A stretch of DNA of 64,000 nucleotides, from assembly GCF_001673405.1 (NCBI RefSeq), contig NZ_LZLV01000095.1, positions 39,132-103,131 of the forward strand, read 5' to 3'. This DNA is from Mycobacterium sp. 1245111.1 (GTDB taxonomy: Bacteria; Actinomycetota; Actinomycetes; Mycobacteriales; Mycobacteriaceae). Under the pieces are notes generated by a model. That model was not told the origin of the DNA. It worked only from the letters and a program-made list of their open reading frames with translations, and did no database searches. The position numbers were made by a program, and so were the translations under genes. Positions 17,189-26,385 of this stretch are shown piece by piece (within the stretch, counting starts at the first letter, position 1; each line of letters starts with the position of its first letter).

Positions 17189-17971
17189 ATGACTGTTTCA
17201 GCGCCGCCTGAATTCGGCACGGCACTGCGCGAATGGCGCACCCGGCGCCGACTCAGCCAAATCGACCTGGCCATCGACGCCGGCACCACCCAGCGACACG
17301 TGAGTTTTCTGGAGCAAGGCCGGTCGGCACCGGGCCGTGACATTGTGAGCCGGTTGGCGGACTCGCTGCAGCTGACTCTGCGGCAACGGAACGCGCTGCT
17401 GTCGACGGCGGGATTTGCGCCGGCGCATCCGGAGTCAGCGCCGGAAGCTCCGCTGCTGCAACCGGTTCGCGAGGCGCTTCAGCATGTCCTCAACGGCCAC
17501 CTCCCCTACCCCGCGATCGTCATGGACGGTTTCGGCGAGCTAGTTGCTGCCAACGGCGCTTTTGGCTTGTTGACCGAAGGGGTGGCTGAGTCGCTACTTC
17601 AGCCCCCGATCAACGTGTTACGGGTCGCGCTGCACCCGGACGGCATGGCGGCGCGCATTGTGAACCTCGACGATTGGCGACGCCACATCTTGCATGGTCT
17701 GCGCGAGCGTGGGCCGCATCCGCGCATCGATGCCCTGATCGAGGAACTCGAGGGCTACGGTGTCCCGACGCCGGGCGGCCGGCCCGTCGAATCGCTGGGT
17801 TTCGCAGTGCCGCTACACCTGCGCTCCGCCGACGGCGAGGTGCGGCTGGTCGCGACGATCTCGACGTTCGTGACGGCGCTGGATGTCACGGTTTCCGAGC
17901 TGCGGTTGGAGGCGTTTCTGCCCGCCGATCGCGAGACCGCCACAATTCTCGCTCGCCGTGAGAGTGGCTAA
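17189..17971 (+). CDS. XRE-family regulator with MmyB-like ligand-binding domain
   Basis: 260 aa. The N-terminal helix-turn-helix reads LREWRTRRRLSQIDLAIDAGTTQRHVSFLEQGRSAPGR. The C-terminal ~160 residues have the MmyB-like LPYPAIVMDGFGELVAAN pattern; related domains bind fatty acids. Divergent from the LLM operon, a likely target. The stop overlaps the stop of the laccase gene on the other strand by 4 bp. Confidence 0.88.
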   Translation: MTVSAPPEFGTALREWRTRRRLSQIDLAIDAGTTQRHVSFLEQGRSAPGRDIVSRLADSLQLTLRQRNALLSTAGFAPAHPESAPEAPLLQPVREALQHVLNGHLPYPAIVMDGFGELVAANGAFGLLTEGVAESLLQPPINVLRVALHPDGMAARIVNLDDWRRHILHGLRERGPHPRIDALIEELEGYGVPTPGGRPVESLGFAVPLHLRSADGEVRLVATISTFVTALDVTVSELRLEAFLPADRETATILARRESG

Positions 17972-19500
17972 CGCTCGGTAACGAAGTCGGCCATCATGGC
18001 CATGTCTTCGTGTTCAAGGTTGTGGCAGTGCAGAAGGTATGAGCCCGCATAGTCGGTGAACTGGACCGCAACCTCGACCGCTTCGGCCGGGCGAATATCG
18101 ATGGTGTCTTTCCAGCCGTGGTCAAACTGTCCGGGTCCGCGGTTGTTACGGGACAGCACGCGCATCGAGTTCAGGTGCACGTGGACGGGGTGGTGGAATT
18201 CGGTGATGAACCGCCAGATCTCGGTCGTGCCAAGCTTGGGCCGGGCTACCGGCCGGCCCGGCTGATACGGCGAGTCGTTGATCGTCCACACGCCACTTTT
18301 GCCTTGCCGGAAGACGAACGTGCGGGTGGTGACGGCGTGCTGCGGGTCGAGCTGAGGGAGGTGTGTGCCTAGCCGCTCGGGGATGGTCGAGTCATCGGAT
18401 CGATCGGTGCCGTCGACATCGAATCGCATGACCTCAGTGCTGCTTTCGCTACCTAGCCGGTTGACCAGGCGGACCTGCGTGCCGTGTTGGTAGCGAGAGA
18501 AATCGACCACGACCTCAACGCGTTCGGCCGGAGCGATGTCGATGAAATCGTGGCCTACGGGTCGCGCGAGCAATCCGCCGTCACTGCCGATTTGCACAAG
18601 CCCTGACCCGCCGGGGGGTTGCGGGTCTAACTGTAACCGGTATCGCCGTGCGTTGGATGCGTTGAGTAGCCGCAGGCGATACCGGGCAGGGTCGGTATGC
18701 AGCACGGGCCATGGCGCACCGTTGACGAGTATGACGTCGCCGAGGACGCCGTTCATGTAATCATCTGTGACGCCGCCGGTTTCAACGGCCGGATAGAGAA
18801 AGGAGCCATCGGCGGCGAACGCGCGGTCGGTGATCATCAGCGGGATATCGCGATGGCCACCTGGCAGCGGTAGCACGTCTTCCTCATCGTCGTGGATCAG
18901 GTGGAATCCGGCCAGCCCATGCCACACGGCGACACCGGTATAGCCCATGCGGTGATCGTGGTACCACAAGGTGGCGGCCCGCTGATTCATTGGATAGACG
19001 TAGTCGCGCTGTCCGACAACGCTATTGCGTCCCATGTCATCCATCATCGCGTGGCCCCCCGTCGGCATGATGAAGTCGATGGGGTAGCCATCGTGGTCTG
19101 CAGGGGTGTGCCCACCATGCAGGTGCACCACCACTGGCACCGGCAAAGCGTTGCGGTGCCGCACGGTTGTGCGTCGGCCAGATCGCGACACGATGGTGGG
19201 CCCGGGAAAGGTGCCGTTGTAGGTCCACGCCGGCGTGGGCAGATCGGGCAGTATACGCAGCTTTGTGATCTGTTGAGTGATCTCGTAATAGTCGCCGGCG
19301 GCGTCAATGCTGGACGGCCTCAACTGTTTTGGTATGGGTAACGGAGCCCGATAGGGATCGGGCAGTCGGGTTTGGCTGCGCAGCAACCGCCCCGGCTCCG
19401 CCGAACCCAGCAGCGCATCGGCCAGCGGCCAGCCAGCACCCACGAGGCCGATACCGGCCGTCGCAGCGACACCCAGCTGTAATGCGCGGCGACGATTCAC
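17968..19500 (-). CDS. CotA-like multicopper oxidase (laccase), Tat-exported
   Basis: 510 aa. N-terminal NRRRALQLGVAATAG fits a twin-arginine signal. Copper ligand motifs are all present: HLHGGH, WYHDHRMG, HPVHVHLN and the C-terminal HCHNLEHEDMAMM with the type-1 Cys and axial Met. The HLHGG.T..D.DGYP and GWKDTI blocks match CotA/bilirubin-oxidase-type laccases rather than the MmcO type. Start GTG at 19500 overlaps the upstream membrane protein stop as GTGA. It oxidises phenols, bilirubin-like compounds or metal ions outside the membrane. Confidence 0.9.
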   Translation of the reverse strand: MNRRRALQLGVAATAGIGLVGAGWPLADALLGSAEPGRLLRSQTRLPDPYRAPLPIPKQLRPSSIDAAGDYYEITQQITKLRILPDLPTPAWTYNGTFPGPTIVSRSGRRTTVRHRNALPVPVVVHLHGGHTPADHDGYPIDFIMPTGGHAMMDDMGRNSVVGQRDYVYPMNQRAATLWYHDHRMGYTGVAVWHGLAGFHLIHDDEEDVLPLPGGHRDIPLMITDRAFAADGSFLYPAVETGGVTDDYMNGVLGDVILVNGAPWPVLHTDPARYRLRLLNASNARRYRLQLDPQPPGGSGLVQIGSDGGLLARPVGHDFIDIAPAERVEVVVDFSRYQHGTQVRLVNRLGSESSTEVMRFDVDGTDRSDDSTIPERLGTHLPQLDPQHAVTTRTFVFRQGKSGVWTINDSPYQPGRPVARPKLGTTEIWRFITEFHHPVHVHLNSMRVLSRNNRGPGQFDHGWKDTIDIRPAEAVEVAVQFTDYAGSYLLHCHNLEHEDMAMMADFVTER

Positions 19501-19895
19501 AGGGCGGCCTCCAGTTGTTGCTCGGTCCGTCGTGCCGTGAGCGGCAGGCGCCACACCGACGCGGTCAGCCGCAGAATTCCGGCGATCAGGAGCACGCCAA
19601 GGGGAACATGCAGGGCGGTCAATCGCAGTTCGCCCGAGGCGAATTCGGCGACCAACAGCGCAGTCACCAGTGCCCCCACCGCTACCAGTGATCGAGGCCC
19701 GCCGGTCCTGCGCACGAACCACAACACGATCAGTTGCACCACCGACAGCACGGTGCTGGCTTTGGCGCCTAACGAGTGCAGCATCAGCGCGTTGTATTGC
19801 CCGCCCAGGAAACTGCCGGCAAATATGGCTTGGGTCAACGCCAGGACTGCCAGCGTTGCGGTGGTGGCGCGAGCCAAGATACGGGTCGTGTTCAT
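19497..19895 (-). CDS. Four-helix membrane protein coupled to the laccase
   Basis: 132 aa with about four hydrophobic segments (VLALTQAIFAGSFLGGQ, STVLSVVQLIVLWFV, LVAVGALVTALLVAEF, LHVPLGVLLIAGIL). The layout resembles small DUF6220-like membrane proteins; function unknown. It is the first gene of the pair and overlaps the laccase gene, so it may anchor or serve the oxidase. Confidence 0.75.
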   Translation of the reverse strand: MNTTRILARATTATLAVLALTQAIFAGSFLGGQYNALMLHSLGAKASTVLSVVQLIVLWFVRRTGGPRSLVAVGALVTALLVAEFASGELRLTALHVPLGVLLIAGILRLTASVWRLPLTARRTEQQLEAAL

Positions 19896-19921
19896 GCAGT
19901 AACGACGAAGCGCCGTGTCGA

Positions 19922-19949
19922 AAAGTTACACGCGAGCGCCGGTAACTTT
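19922..19949. promoter_or_regulatory. Inverted repeat in divergent promoter region
   Basis: AAAGTTAC (19922-19929) and GTAACTTT (19942-19949) are perfect inverted arms around a 12-nt centre, between the laccase operon and the NmrA-like SDR gene. Position and spacing fit a dimeric repressor such as a MarR or HxlR protein. No regulator gene of that type adjoins, so the binder is unknown. Confidence 0.55.
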
Positions 19950-20026
19950 CTGCGCCGCGACTCCGTCCTTGGATGCAGAGCTGCTCGACGCGGCCCGCAC
20001 ACAACGTTAAATCCAGGAGAGAGATC

Positions 20027-20863
20027 ATGACCATCGTCGTTACCGGAGCGACCGGCAATGTCGGCCGACCACTCGTCAATCAGCTTGTCGACGCCGGCGC
20101 CAAAGTGCGTGCGGTCACCCGCCGGCCGCAATCGGCTGATCTCCCCGCCGAGGTGGAGCTGGTCGAGTCGGCCTCCGAGGCGGTCGCCGGGGCCTCTGCA
20201 GTCTTATTGAATTCGCGTGCGCTCGGCGGCGAATTGGCCACGGTGATCGACGCGGCCCGCCGTGAAGGAGTCGCCCGATTGGTCGCCCTGTCGGCCATTA
20301 ACGCCGACGACGACTTCTCGCGGCAACCGTCGCGGTTTCGCGGCGACCGCAACAAGGAGGTAGAGCAACTGGCCGTCGACTCGGGGCTGGAGTGGGTCAG
20401 CCTGCGGCCGTCGGTTTTTGTGACCAACTTCGTCGGCATGTGGTCGGCACAGCTACACACGGGCGACATCGTCCGCGGCCCGTATGCCGCGGCATCCAGC
20501 GCCCCGATCGTCGAGAGTGATATCGCAGCGGTAGCCGCCTGCGCATTGCTCACCGATGACCTTGTCGGCCAGAAGATTCCGCTCACCGGGCCACAGTCTC
20601 TGACCAATGTCGAGATGGTGGAGATCATTGGGGCAGTTCTGGGTCGGTCACTGCAGTACCAGGAAGCTCCAAACGAGTTGGTTCGTCAACGCTTTGTCGG
20701 GCTGGGGTTTCCGCGCGAGTTCGGGGACGCCTACATCGCAATGCTGGCCGCGACGATCGATCAACCCGCCGTGGTAACCGATGACGTGCAGAGGATCCTG
20801 GGCCGGCCCGCGCAATCGTTGGAGCAATGGGTCATCGAGCACAAGAACATGTTCGCCAACTAG
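20027..20863 (+). CDS. NmrA-like atypical SDR (NAD(P)-binding)
   Basis: 278 aa. Begins MTIVVTGATGNVGRPLV, the NAD(P)-binding glycine motif of the NmrA/QOR2-like atypical SDRs, with RAVTRRP just after the second strand. The canonical YxxxK is absent, as usual in this group. Many are quinone reductases or redox sensors. AGGAGAG precedes the ATG at 20027. Followed by a Ddn-type reductase gene and a DoxX gene in the same direction, probably one operon. Confidence 0.85.
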   Translation: MTIVVTGATGNVGRPLVNQLVDAGAKVRAVTRRPQSADLPAEVELVESASEAVAGASAVLLNSRALGGELATVIDAARREGVARLVALSAINADDDFSRQPSRFRGDRNKEVEQLAVDSGLEWVSLRPSVFVTNFVGMWSAQLHTGDIVRGPYAAASSAPIVESDIAAVAACALLTDDLVGQKIPLTGPQSLTNVEMVEIIGAVLGRSLQYQEAPNELVRQRFVGLGFPREFGDAYIAMLAATIDQPAVVTDDVQRILGRPAQSLEQWVIEHKNMFAN

Positions 20864-20893
20864 TTCACTGCGCCAGAACGCCAAGGAGAAAAG

Positions 20894-21343
20894 GTGTCCA
20901 ACCCGAAGCCACCTCGCTGGCTAAAACCAATGAACAAGTTCATGATTGCGGTGCAAAAGCTCGGCGTACCAACGGGGCCGCCGATGGTATTGACGGTGCC
21001 GGGTCGCAAAACAGGTCGACCTCGCAGCACGCCGATGACACCGTTCACCCTCGACGGGCACCTCTACGCCGTGGCGGGGTTCCCGGACGCCGATTGGGCA
21101 AGCAACGCGCGAGCCGCTGGCATCGGAACCCTCAGCAAGGGCCGAAAGGCCCGGCGCATACGGATTACGGAGCTCACCGCTGATCAGGCCCGGCCGGTGC
21201 TACGTGTATATCCGATCGAGGTGCCGGTCGGTGTCGGCTTCCTGAAGCGATCGGGCCTTGTGCAGCGGGGCACTCCGGAGGAAGTCGAGGCACTGGCCGG
21301 TCGCATCGCCGTCTTCCGATTCGATCCGATCTCGGCAGCCTAA
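20894..21343 (+). CDS. Ddn-type F420H2-dependent quinone/nitro reductase family protein
   Basis: 149 aa, deazaflavin-dependent nitroreductase family. Shows the PMVLTVPGRKTGRPRSTPM loop that binds F420 phosphate and the VAGFPDADWASN.RAAG segment. Relatives reduce menaquinone-like quinones or activate nitroimidazoles; M. tuberculosis Ddn is one. GTG start preceded by AAGGAGAAAAG. Middle of a probable SDR-Ddn-DoxX operon. Confidence 0.88.
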   Translation: MSNPKPPRWLKPMNKFMIAVQKLGVPTGPPMVLTVPGRKTGRPRSTPMTPFTLDGHLYAVAGFPDADWASNARAAGIGTLSKGRKARRIRITELTADQARPVLRVYPIEVPVGVGFLKRSGLVQRGTPEEVEALAGRIAVFRFDPISAA

Positions 21344-21345
21344 CC

Positions 21346-21741
21346 ATGCACACCGCATATGTCGTCGTGACGCTGATTGCCATTGGTATCGACGGCTTTT
21401 CAGGCGTCAGCGCCCTCGTCCACTTCGCGCCGATACTTCCGCCCATGCAGCGGGCGGGAGTGCCGGTGTCGTGGCTGACATTCCCCATTGGCACGCTCAA
21501 GACCCTCGGCGCTGTAGGGCTTGTCGTCGGCTTGTGGCTTCCGCCAATCGGTCTCGCTGCGGCGGCAGGGCTGACGATCTTCTTCGTCTGCGCGGTGTAT
21601 ACCCACGTGCTTGCCAACGACATCTCGGGCCAGTTCGTATTCGCCGGGTTCTTGCTGGCTCTCAACGCCGCGACGTTCGCGCTAACCCTCATGGCTCGCC
21701 CTGCGGCAATGCCCTGTGGCATTGCGCTTATGAGCGCCTGA
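21346..21741 (+). CDS. DoxX-like membrane protein
   Basis: 131 aa, four hydrophobic segments, with FAPILPPMQRAGVP between the first two and LGAVGLVVGLWLPPIGLAAAAGL in the middle, as in DoxX-like proteins. Two bases after the Ddn-type gene, so coupled to it. DoxX proteins are linked with redox and thiosulfate-responsive membrane complexes in mycobacteria; the role here is open. Confidence 0.8.
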   Translation: MHTAYVVVTLIAIGIDGFSGVSALVHFAPILPPMQRAGVPVSWLTFPIGTLKTLGAVGLVVGLWLPPIGLAAAAGLTIFFVCAVYTHVLANDISGQFVFAGFLLALNAATFALTLMARPAAMPCGIALMSA

Positions 21742-21747
21742 TTCGGG

Positions 21748-22356
21748 CTACAGCCCGGACGGTACGACCCCGCCGTTGACCGTCACTTCGACCTGGCCGG
21801 TCTGTGGGTTGTACTCGATCTTGCCGTGCTCGAAATTCGACACGCGCAGATCGCCGACGGCGTTCTCGTCGCTGGTGGGGAAACCCAGTGGACCCGCCGA
21901 ACCATTCGTGCCGGTGACGGCAGGAACGCCGGCCGGATCGCGTGGGACATTCCAGACCTCCCGGATCTTGCCCAGGGTGATGTACGCCGGGGTGCCGGCC
22001 TGGTCGTTCTTGGCGGTGATCACGCCGCCCTGGAACTGCTGGAAGACCAGGCCGCTCTCCCGCGTGCCCGCGTTGCGGTCACCGGTGAGCGGCTTGCCGA
22101 GAGCCTGCTTCTGAGCGTCGGTTGCCGACGAGTACTTGGCGGCGATCGGGCCGGTCAAAGTCACCTCGACGTCACCGTCCCCCATGAGCCTCACCTCGGT
22201 GGGCAGCGTTGGGGTCGCAGACGTCGACGCGGCGTTCACGCCGACCTGAGGTCGTGCCGACGCGTCGACGCTCTTGCCGTTGCTGCAGCCCACAGCGATC
22301 AGCGCGATGGTGGTCAGGCCGACGCCGGCCGCGTGGCGGTATGCGATCGTTCTCAC
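21748..22356 (-). CDS. Secreted lipoprotein with LGFP-type repeats
   Basis: 202 aa. Signal peptide followed by lipobox LIAVGC, so a lipid-anchored exported protein. The mature part has a block with Y.SATDAQKQALGKPLTGDR and another with GPLGFPTSDE, matching LGFP-like repeats that in other actinobacteria bind cell-wall components. I start at the GTG at 22356, which has GAGGAAG 4 nt upstream, rather than a TTG at 22392. Confidence 0.8.
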   Translation of the reverse strand: MRTIAYRHAAGVGLTTIALIAVGCSNGKSVDASARPQVGVNAASTSATPTLPTEVRLMGDGDVEVTLTGPIAAKYSSATDAQKQALGKPLTGDRNAGTRESGLVFQQFQGGVITAKNDQAGTPAYITLGKIREVWNVPRDPAGVPAVTGTNGSAGPLGFPTSDENAVGDLRVSNFEHGKIEYNPQTGQVEVTVNGGVVPSGL

Positions 22357-22472
22357 GGGCTTCCTCTCGCGGTTTTCGTAGGTGGAGGTCAAGCTCCTGC
22401 AGACGTCCTCGCTCGGCGGCGACTCTAACCGAACCTCTGGTGGTACAGGAGGCCGCGAGGAAAAGACAGGCG

Positions 22473-23318
22473 TCAGACCACAGTGCGTTGGGTGCCGAGT
22501 ACCCGAAGAAGTTCGAGGGCCTGCGCTGCGCTGCTGCCCGGCTCAGCGGAGTGGACGATGAGTTTCTGACCGACTTCGGGCAGATGGAACATCTCGCAGT
22601 CCAACTCGATCTCGCCGACTTCTTGATGGACGAACACCTTGGTCGAGGAACGACGTACGGACACCTCGTGTTCGTCCCACAGTCGGGCGAATTCAGCACT
22701 GCCGGTACGCAGTCGGCGGACCAGCTCAGCAGCGCGCGGATCGGCAGGATGGGTCGCTACGGCTGCCCGCAGGTTGGCGACATGACTGCGGGCCGTCGCC
22801 GCGTGATCAGCTTGCCTAAACGGGTTGTGGCCGGAGGGGCGGCGGCAGAAGAAGAGCAAATTCACGTTGCGATCGGCGTCCGACAACGCGCTGAAATCGG
22901 TGCCCACCAGTGCGACCGCGGTGGGGGTCCACGCCAAGATGAACCCTAGGTCATCGACGACGGTGGCAGGCAGGTCGCTGAGACGGTCCAGCAACCGCAG
23001 CACGCCGGGTCGTACATGGTCGGAGCTGCGGCCTAACCGCGGCGCCTCCTCGTCGACAAGATGGAACAGGTGATCCCGCTCGTCGTCGGTCAGCCGCAGC
23101 CCACGGGCCAGTGCAGCCAGCAATTGGCGGGACGGGCGCGGACCTCGGGCCTGCTCCAGCCGGGTGTAGTAGTCGCACGACATGCCGGCGAGCGCAGCGA
23201 TCTCCTCACGTCGCAGGCCTGGCGTACGTCGTCGCCGACCGGTCGGCAAGCCGACCGCCTCAGGCTGCAGTGCGGCCCGTCGGCGCCGTAGGAAGTCGGC
23301 GAGGTTCGCAGCGTCCAT
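22473..23318 (-). CDS. XRE-family regulator with MmyB-like domain
   Basis: 281 aa. The N-terminus ADFLRRRRAALQPEAVGLP..GRRRTPGLRREEIAALAGMS is the hallmark of the large actinobacterial MmyB-like class. The C-terminal domain has DDLGFILAWTPTAVALVG and FCRRPSGHNPF and ends with the usual LDCEMFHLPEVGQKLIVHSAEPGS block. These proteins often regulate a divergent oxidoreductase gene; the divergent neighbour here is an SDR starting 102 bp away. Confidence 0.9.
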   Translation of the reverse strand: MDAANLADFLRRRRAALQPEAVGLPTGRRRRTPGLRREEIAALAGMSCDYYTRLEQARGPRPSRQLLAALARGLRLTDDERDHLFHLVDEEAPRLGRSSDHVRPGVLRLLDRLSDLPATVVDDLGFILAWTPTAVALVGTDFSALSDADRNVNLLFFCRRPSGHNPFRQADHAATARSHVANLRAAVATHPADPRAAELVRRLRTGSAEFARLWDEHEVSVRRSSTKVFVHQEVGEIELDCEMFHLPEVGQKLIVHSAEPGSSAAQALELLRVLGTQRTVV

Positions 23319-23420
23319 CGCTCCATCCTGGCCTCCATCCGGCGGCTCAGCCAGGGACCGCCAGTCCCGGCCTCAACAGGTCTCTGCCACACGTGACCGA
23401 TTGACCGCACAGTCGTATGT

Positions 23421-24281
23421 ATGACCACCTTGATCACAGGCGCGACCGGCAAAGTAGGCAGTCGATTCGCGAGGCGGATGCTTGCTGTGGGCGAGCCCGT
23501 CCGGCTGCTCATACGCAGCAAAGACAGTGCGGTGCCGCAGGGCGCTGACATCGCGGTCGCCGATCTGCGCGACGAGACTCGCGTTCGCAACGCGCTCAGC
23601 GGGGTCACCGCGATTGTGCATATCGCCAGTGCCTTTCGGGCCTTCTCGGCCGAGGAAATGTCAGCGACGGACATCGCCGGCACCGACGGACTAGTCAACG
23701 CAGCGCTGGACGCAGGCATTACTAGATTCGTCTATACCAGCACCAACCAGGTGTACGACGGCTGCGACTACGGCCGGCCCGCGACCGAGGATGACCTTGT
23801 CGGCACCGACCTGCACCCCTACCCCGCCGCCAAGGTCGAGGTCGAGCGCCGGCTTCGTACGTACCATCAGCAACGCGGCTTGGACCTAAGGATCGTTCGG
23901 CTGCCGTTCGTCTACGGTGATGGGGACCCGCACGTCGCAGATGCGGCCCGGATGCTCGAGGGCCGACCGCTGCACCAACGAATGCCCACCGCTCACCATG
24001 CCGACGTGAGTCAGGCACTGCTGCGAGCACTGCGCGCGGAAGGCGTCGGCGGCCGTACATACAACCTGTGCGACGACGCTCCCATGACCCTCTACGAGAT
24101 CTACGAACTGCACAATCTTCGGCTGCCTGAGCACGCGGGAGCGGCAGACCAAACGGCTTCGCCTTTCGCGGACCCATCGCCATGGCAGCACACTGTAAGC
24201 ACGGCACGGATCCGCCGCGAGCTTGGCTTTCGCCCTCTCTATCCGACGGTGACGAGCGCCGCGGAGGCTGGTGCGCTCTAG
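23421..24281 (+). CDS. NAD-dependent epimerase/SDR family protein
   Basis: 286 aa extended SDR. NAD motif TGATGKVG near residue 7, DLRD at the expected adenine site, active-site Ser/Thr in YTSTNQVYDG, and YPAAK as YxxxK. Acts on a nucleotide-sugar or small ketone; the substrate is not evident. Divergent from the MmyB-like regulator, probably its target. Confidence 0.87.
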   Translation: MTTLITGATGKVGSRFARRMLAVGEPVRLLIRSKDSAVPQGADIAVADLRDETRVRNALSGVTAIVHIASAFRAFSAEEMSATDIAGTDGLVNAALDAGITRFVYTSTNQVYDGCDYGRPATEDDLVGTDLHPYPAAKVEVERRLRTYHQQRGLDLRIVRLPFVYGDGDPHVADAARMLEGRPLHQRMPTAHHADVSQALLRALRAEGVGGRTYNLCDDAPMTLYEIYELHNLRLPEHAGAADQTASPFADPSPWQHTVSTARIRRELGFRPLYPTVTSAAEAGAL

Positions 24282-24413
24282 GCCACCATCAGGCCGCACC
24301 ACATTCCCCAGCCCCGGCCTTATCGTTATCACATAGTTTCCTTATTTTTCTTAATCTTGCGATAGCGTCGGACTCACTCGCGAATTTTGATCATTGACGA
24401 GAGGGAAAACCCT
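24282..24413. promoter_or_regulatory. AT-rich intergenic/promoter segment
   Basis: Bases ~24320-24365 are far richer in A and T than the surroundings, with runs such as CTTATTTTTCTTAATC. This probably contains the promoter of the following gene; no clear operator palindrome is seen. Confidence 0.35.
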
Positions 24414-25169
24414 GTGAGTCCGCATTACGGCCAGCCGCCCCAACTCATGCCGATCAGCGATGCAGAGCCGGCATATCGTCTCGTCCACGGACGTATTGAC
24501 GCGCTGGTCCGCGGGCGTGATGGCATCGCCGAACTCGCGGTCCCCGCGTGTCCCGGGTGGAACATCCGACAGGTGGTTGCACACGTGGCGGGTGTTGCAC
24601 AGGACATCGTTTCGCTGAACTTGGACAAGAAGGGCACGGGGCCTTGGGCTGACGCGCAGGTCGCACGACTGGGCGAGCGCAACATCGACGACCTCCTCGA
24701 CCTGTGGGGGCAGTCGCTCGACGCGGTGTCGGCGAACCTCGCTTTGGCGTCTGACGCCGGGGTATGCCAGCTCGCGTTCGACACCTTGACTCATGAGCAC
24801 GACATTCGCGGTGCACTCGGCGAACCGAGTTCTCGCGCCGGCGATCTCGCGTTCAAGGCCGCATTGGGCTTCGTGACGACGATGGGTGACCAGTTCATCC
24901 GGCAGGCGGAGTTGCCTGCGCTCCGATTAACCACTCCCGCAATCGGATCCGTACAACTCGGTGACCCGCATGCGGGGCCCGGTCACCTCGCACTCAGCAT
25001 CTCGGATTTCGAGGCCTTGCGCGTCTTCGGTGGACGACGCAGCGTCGCGCAACTGCTAGCGCTCCCCTGGGACGGCGATCCGACGAACCTGATGCCCGCC
25101 TTCACGGACGTGCTTCCCGCGTTCACCAACGACGGCTTACGGCCGCCCGCCGACGACCTCATCGAATAA
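24414..25169 (+). CDS. DinB-like / maleylpyruvate isomerase family protein
   Basis: 251 aa from the GTG at 24414, which has GAGAGGG about 8 nt upstream; an ATG at 24447 is another option. CPGWNIRQVVAHVAG and later LAFDTLTHEHDIRGALG are the metal-binding His blocks of the mycothiol-dependent maleylpyruvate isomerase N-terminal family. A C-terminal SCP-like segment (FEALRVFGGRRSVAQL) follows. Stands alone; function unknown. Confidence 0.8.
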   Translation: MSPHYGQPPQLMPISDAEPAYRLVHGRIDALVRGRDGIAELAVPACPGWNIRQVVAHVAGVAQDIVSLNLDKKGTGPWADAQVARLGERNIDDLLDLWGQSLDAVSANLALASDAGVCQLAFDTLTHEHDIRGALGEPSSRAGDLAFKAALGFVTTMGDQFIRQAELPALRLTTPAIGSVQLGDPHAGPGHLALSISDFEALRVFGGRRSVAQLLALPWDGDPTNLMPAFTDVLPAFTNDGLRPPADDLIE

Positions 25170-25399
25170 CGACGCTGACGTGCGAGATTCTCGACCCGAA
25201 ACCGCCTCACGCTGAGGATGTTTGGTGGCGACGCAGCCCCAACGTGTCATGCAGGCTATGCGGTGAATAACCCGCATTGACTGAGACCAACGCTCCTCCG
25301 GGTCGCCGATAGCGGCTCAGCGGAGTGACCTCGGTGTCGGGCTGCAAAGGCAGACATAGATGCTGGTCCCACAGAAGTGACGTCACGCGCCCGTCATCT

Positions 25400-25828
25400 C
25401 TAGGTGCAGAAATATTGCCGGTTGAGCATGCAGTTCGACGGTGGCGAGTAGGAGCCGGTCAGCACTCCTCTGAAACCACCGGTGGCCGAACCGCCGGGGG
25501 CAATGGTCCGATTCCAATTCGCGGGGCTGAGAACGTAGTGCGTGCCAGCCTGTGCGAGGGTGCTGTTCCAGGTGTGGGAAATGGATTCTCCTGCCGGCAA
25601 GTCGAATTCGAGCTTCCAATCGGAGAGTGGGACCGCGCTCGAATTGGTGATCGCGAAGCGCGCGATGAAACCGGTCTGCCATGCATGTTCCACCGACAAC
25701 GTGGCACTGGCCGCGGCCGCGTGAGCTACCGGCGCGACGACGAATCCGAGGACGCCAACCATCACAGCCGACAGCGCTGCGTGAAGTGCTGTGCGCCAGC
25801 GCTTCACGCAATTCTGCGGTCCGGCCAT
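25400..25828 (-). CDS. Secreted cellulose-binding (CBM2) protein, Rv1987-like
   Basis: 142 aa with signal peptide ending AHAAAA and one carbohydrate-binding module of family 2: W..GF.A...ITN...PL.DWKLEFDLP, HTWNS, LSPANWN, IAPGGSATGGF. Length and sequence match M. tuberculosis Rv1987 as I remember it, a secreted CBM2 protein without a catalytic domain. The M at 25828 aligns with the Rv1987 start. Probably binds cellulose or chitin-like polymers. Confidence 0.88.
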   Translation of the reverse strand: MAGPQNCVKRWRTALHAALSAVMVGVLGFVVAPVAHAAAASATLSVEHAWQTGFIARFAITNSSAVPLSDWKLEFDLPAGESISHTWNSTLAQAGTHYVLSPANWNRTIAPGGSATGGFRGVLTGSYSPPSNCMLNRQYFCT

Positions 25829-25964
25829 AGCGGACAACACTAAAACCAAACAGGAGATGGTGGCCGTCGGATCGCGGGTACGCTGCCGTTCCTTTGCTCA
25901 ACCGAAACCGTCGCGAAACTATTGGTCGTCGACTACCTCAACGACGTCCTGACAGGATGCGTTG

Positions 25965-26384
25965 ATGCATCGCTCCCCAGCGCGAACCGCCGCCCGCCTC
26001 ATCCTTGGCGCATTCCTGGCTTTCGCTGGAATCAGCCATCTGAGCTTCGCCCGGGCGCAGTTTCACGCCCAGGTGCCTCCATGGCTGCCGCTGAACGCTG
26101 ATTTCGTGATCATCGCCTCCGGCGTCGTCGAGATTCTGCTCGCAGCGGCCCTCCTGGCACCGGGCAGGTGGCGAGTGCAGGTTGGCTGGGTTGTCGCGGT
26201 CTTCTTCGTTCTGGTTTTCCCCGGCAACATCTCTCAATTCGCCACGCACACGGATGCTTTCGGCCTCCACTCCGACCTGGCGCGCGGCATCCGGCTGCTG
26301 TTCCAGCCGTTGCTCGTGGTGTGGGCGTTGTGGTGCACCGGGGCATGGGCGGCCTTCCGGAATCGGCGACCGCGTCAGCTGTAA
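25965..26384 (+). CDS. DoxX-like small membrane protein
   Basis: 139 aa with four hydrophobic segments: ARLILGAFLAFAGISHLSF, ADFVIIASGVVEILLAAALL, VGWVVAVFFVLVFPGNISQF and LLFQPLLVVWALWCTGAWA. The FAGISHL and PGNI.QF patterns are typical of DoxX-like proteins. ATG at 25965 (a TTG precedes it directly). The FKBP gene follows 1 bp after its stop. Confidence 0.78.
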   Translation: MHRSPARTAARLILGAFLAFAGISHLSFARAQFHAQVPPWLPLNADFVIIASGVVEILLAAALLAPGRWRVQVGWVVAVFFVLVFPGNISQFATHTDAFGLHSDLARGIRLLFQPLLVVWALWCTGAWAAFRNRRPRQL

Positions 26385-26385
26385 C

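Noticed and set aside
19501..20079. Minus-strand extension giving a 703-aa laccase
   Set aside because: The extension is antisense to the SDR start and out of frame with the upstream membrane protein; the twin-arginine signal begins at the GTG at 19500.
25211..25216. CCTCA-CGC-TGAGG as a terminator after the DinB-like gene
   Set aside because: The stem is only 5 bp with no T run; too weak to call.
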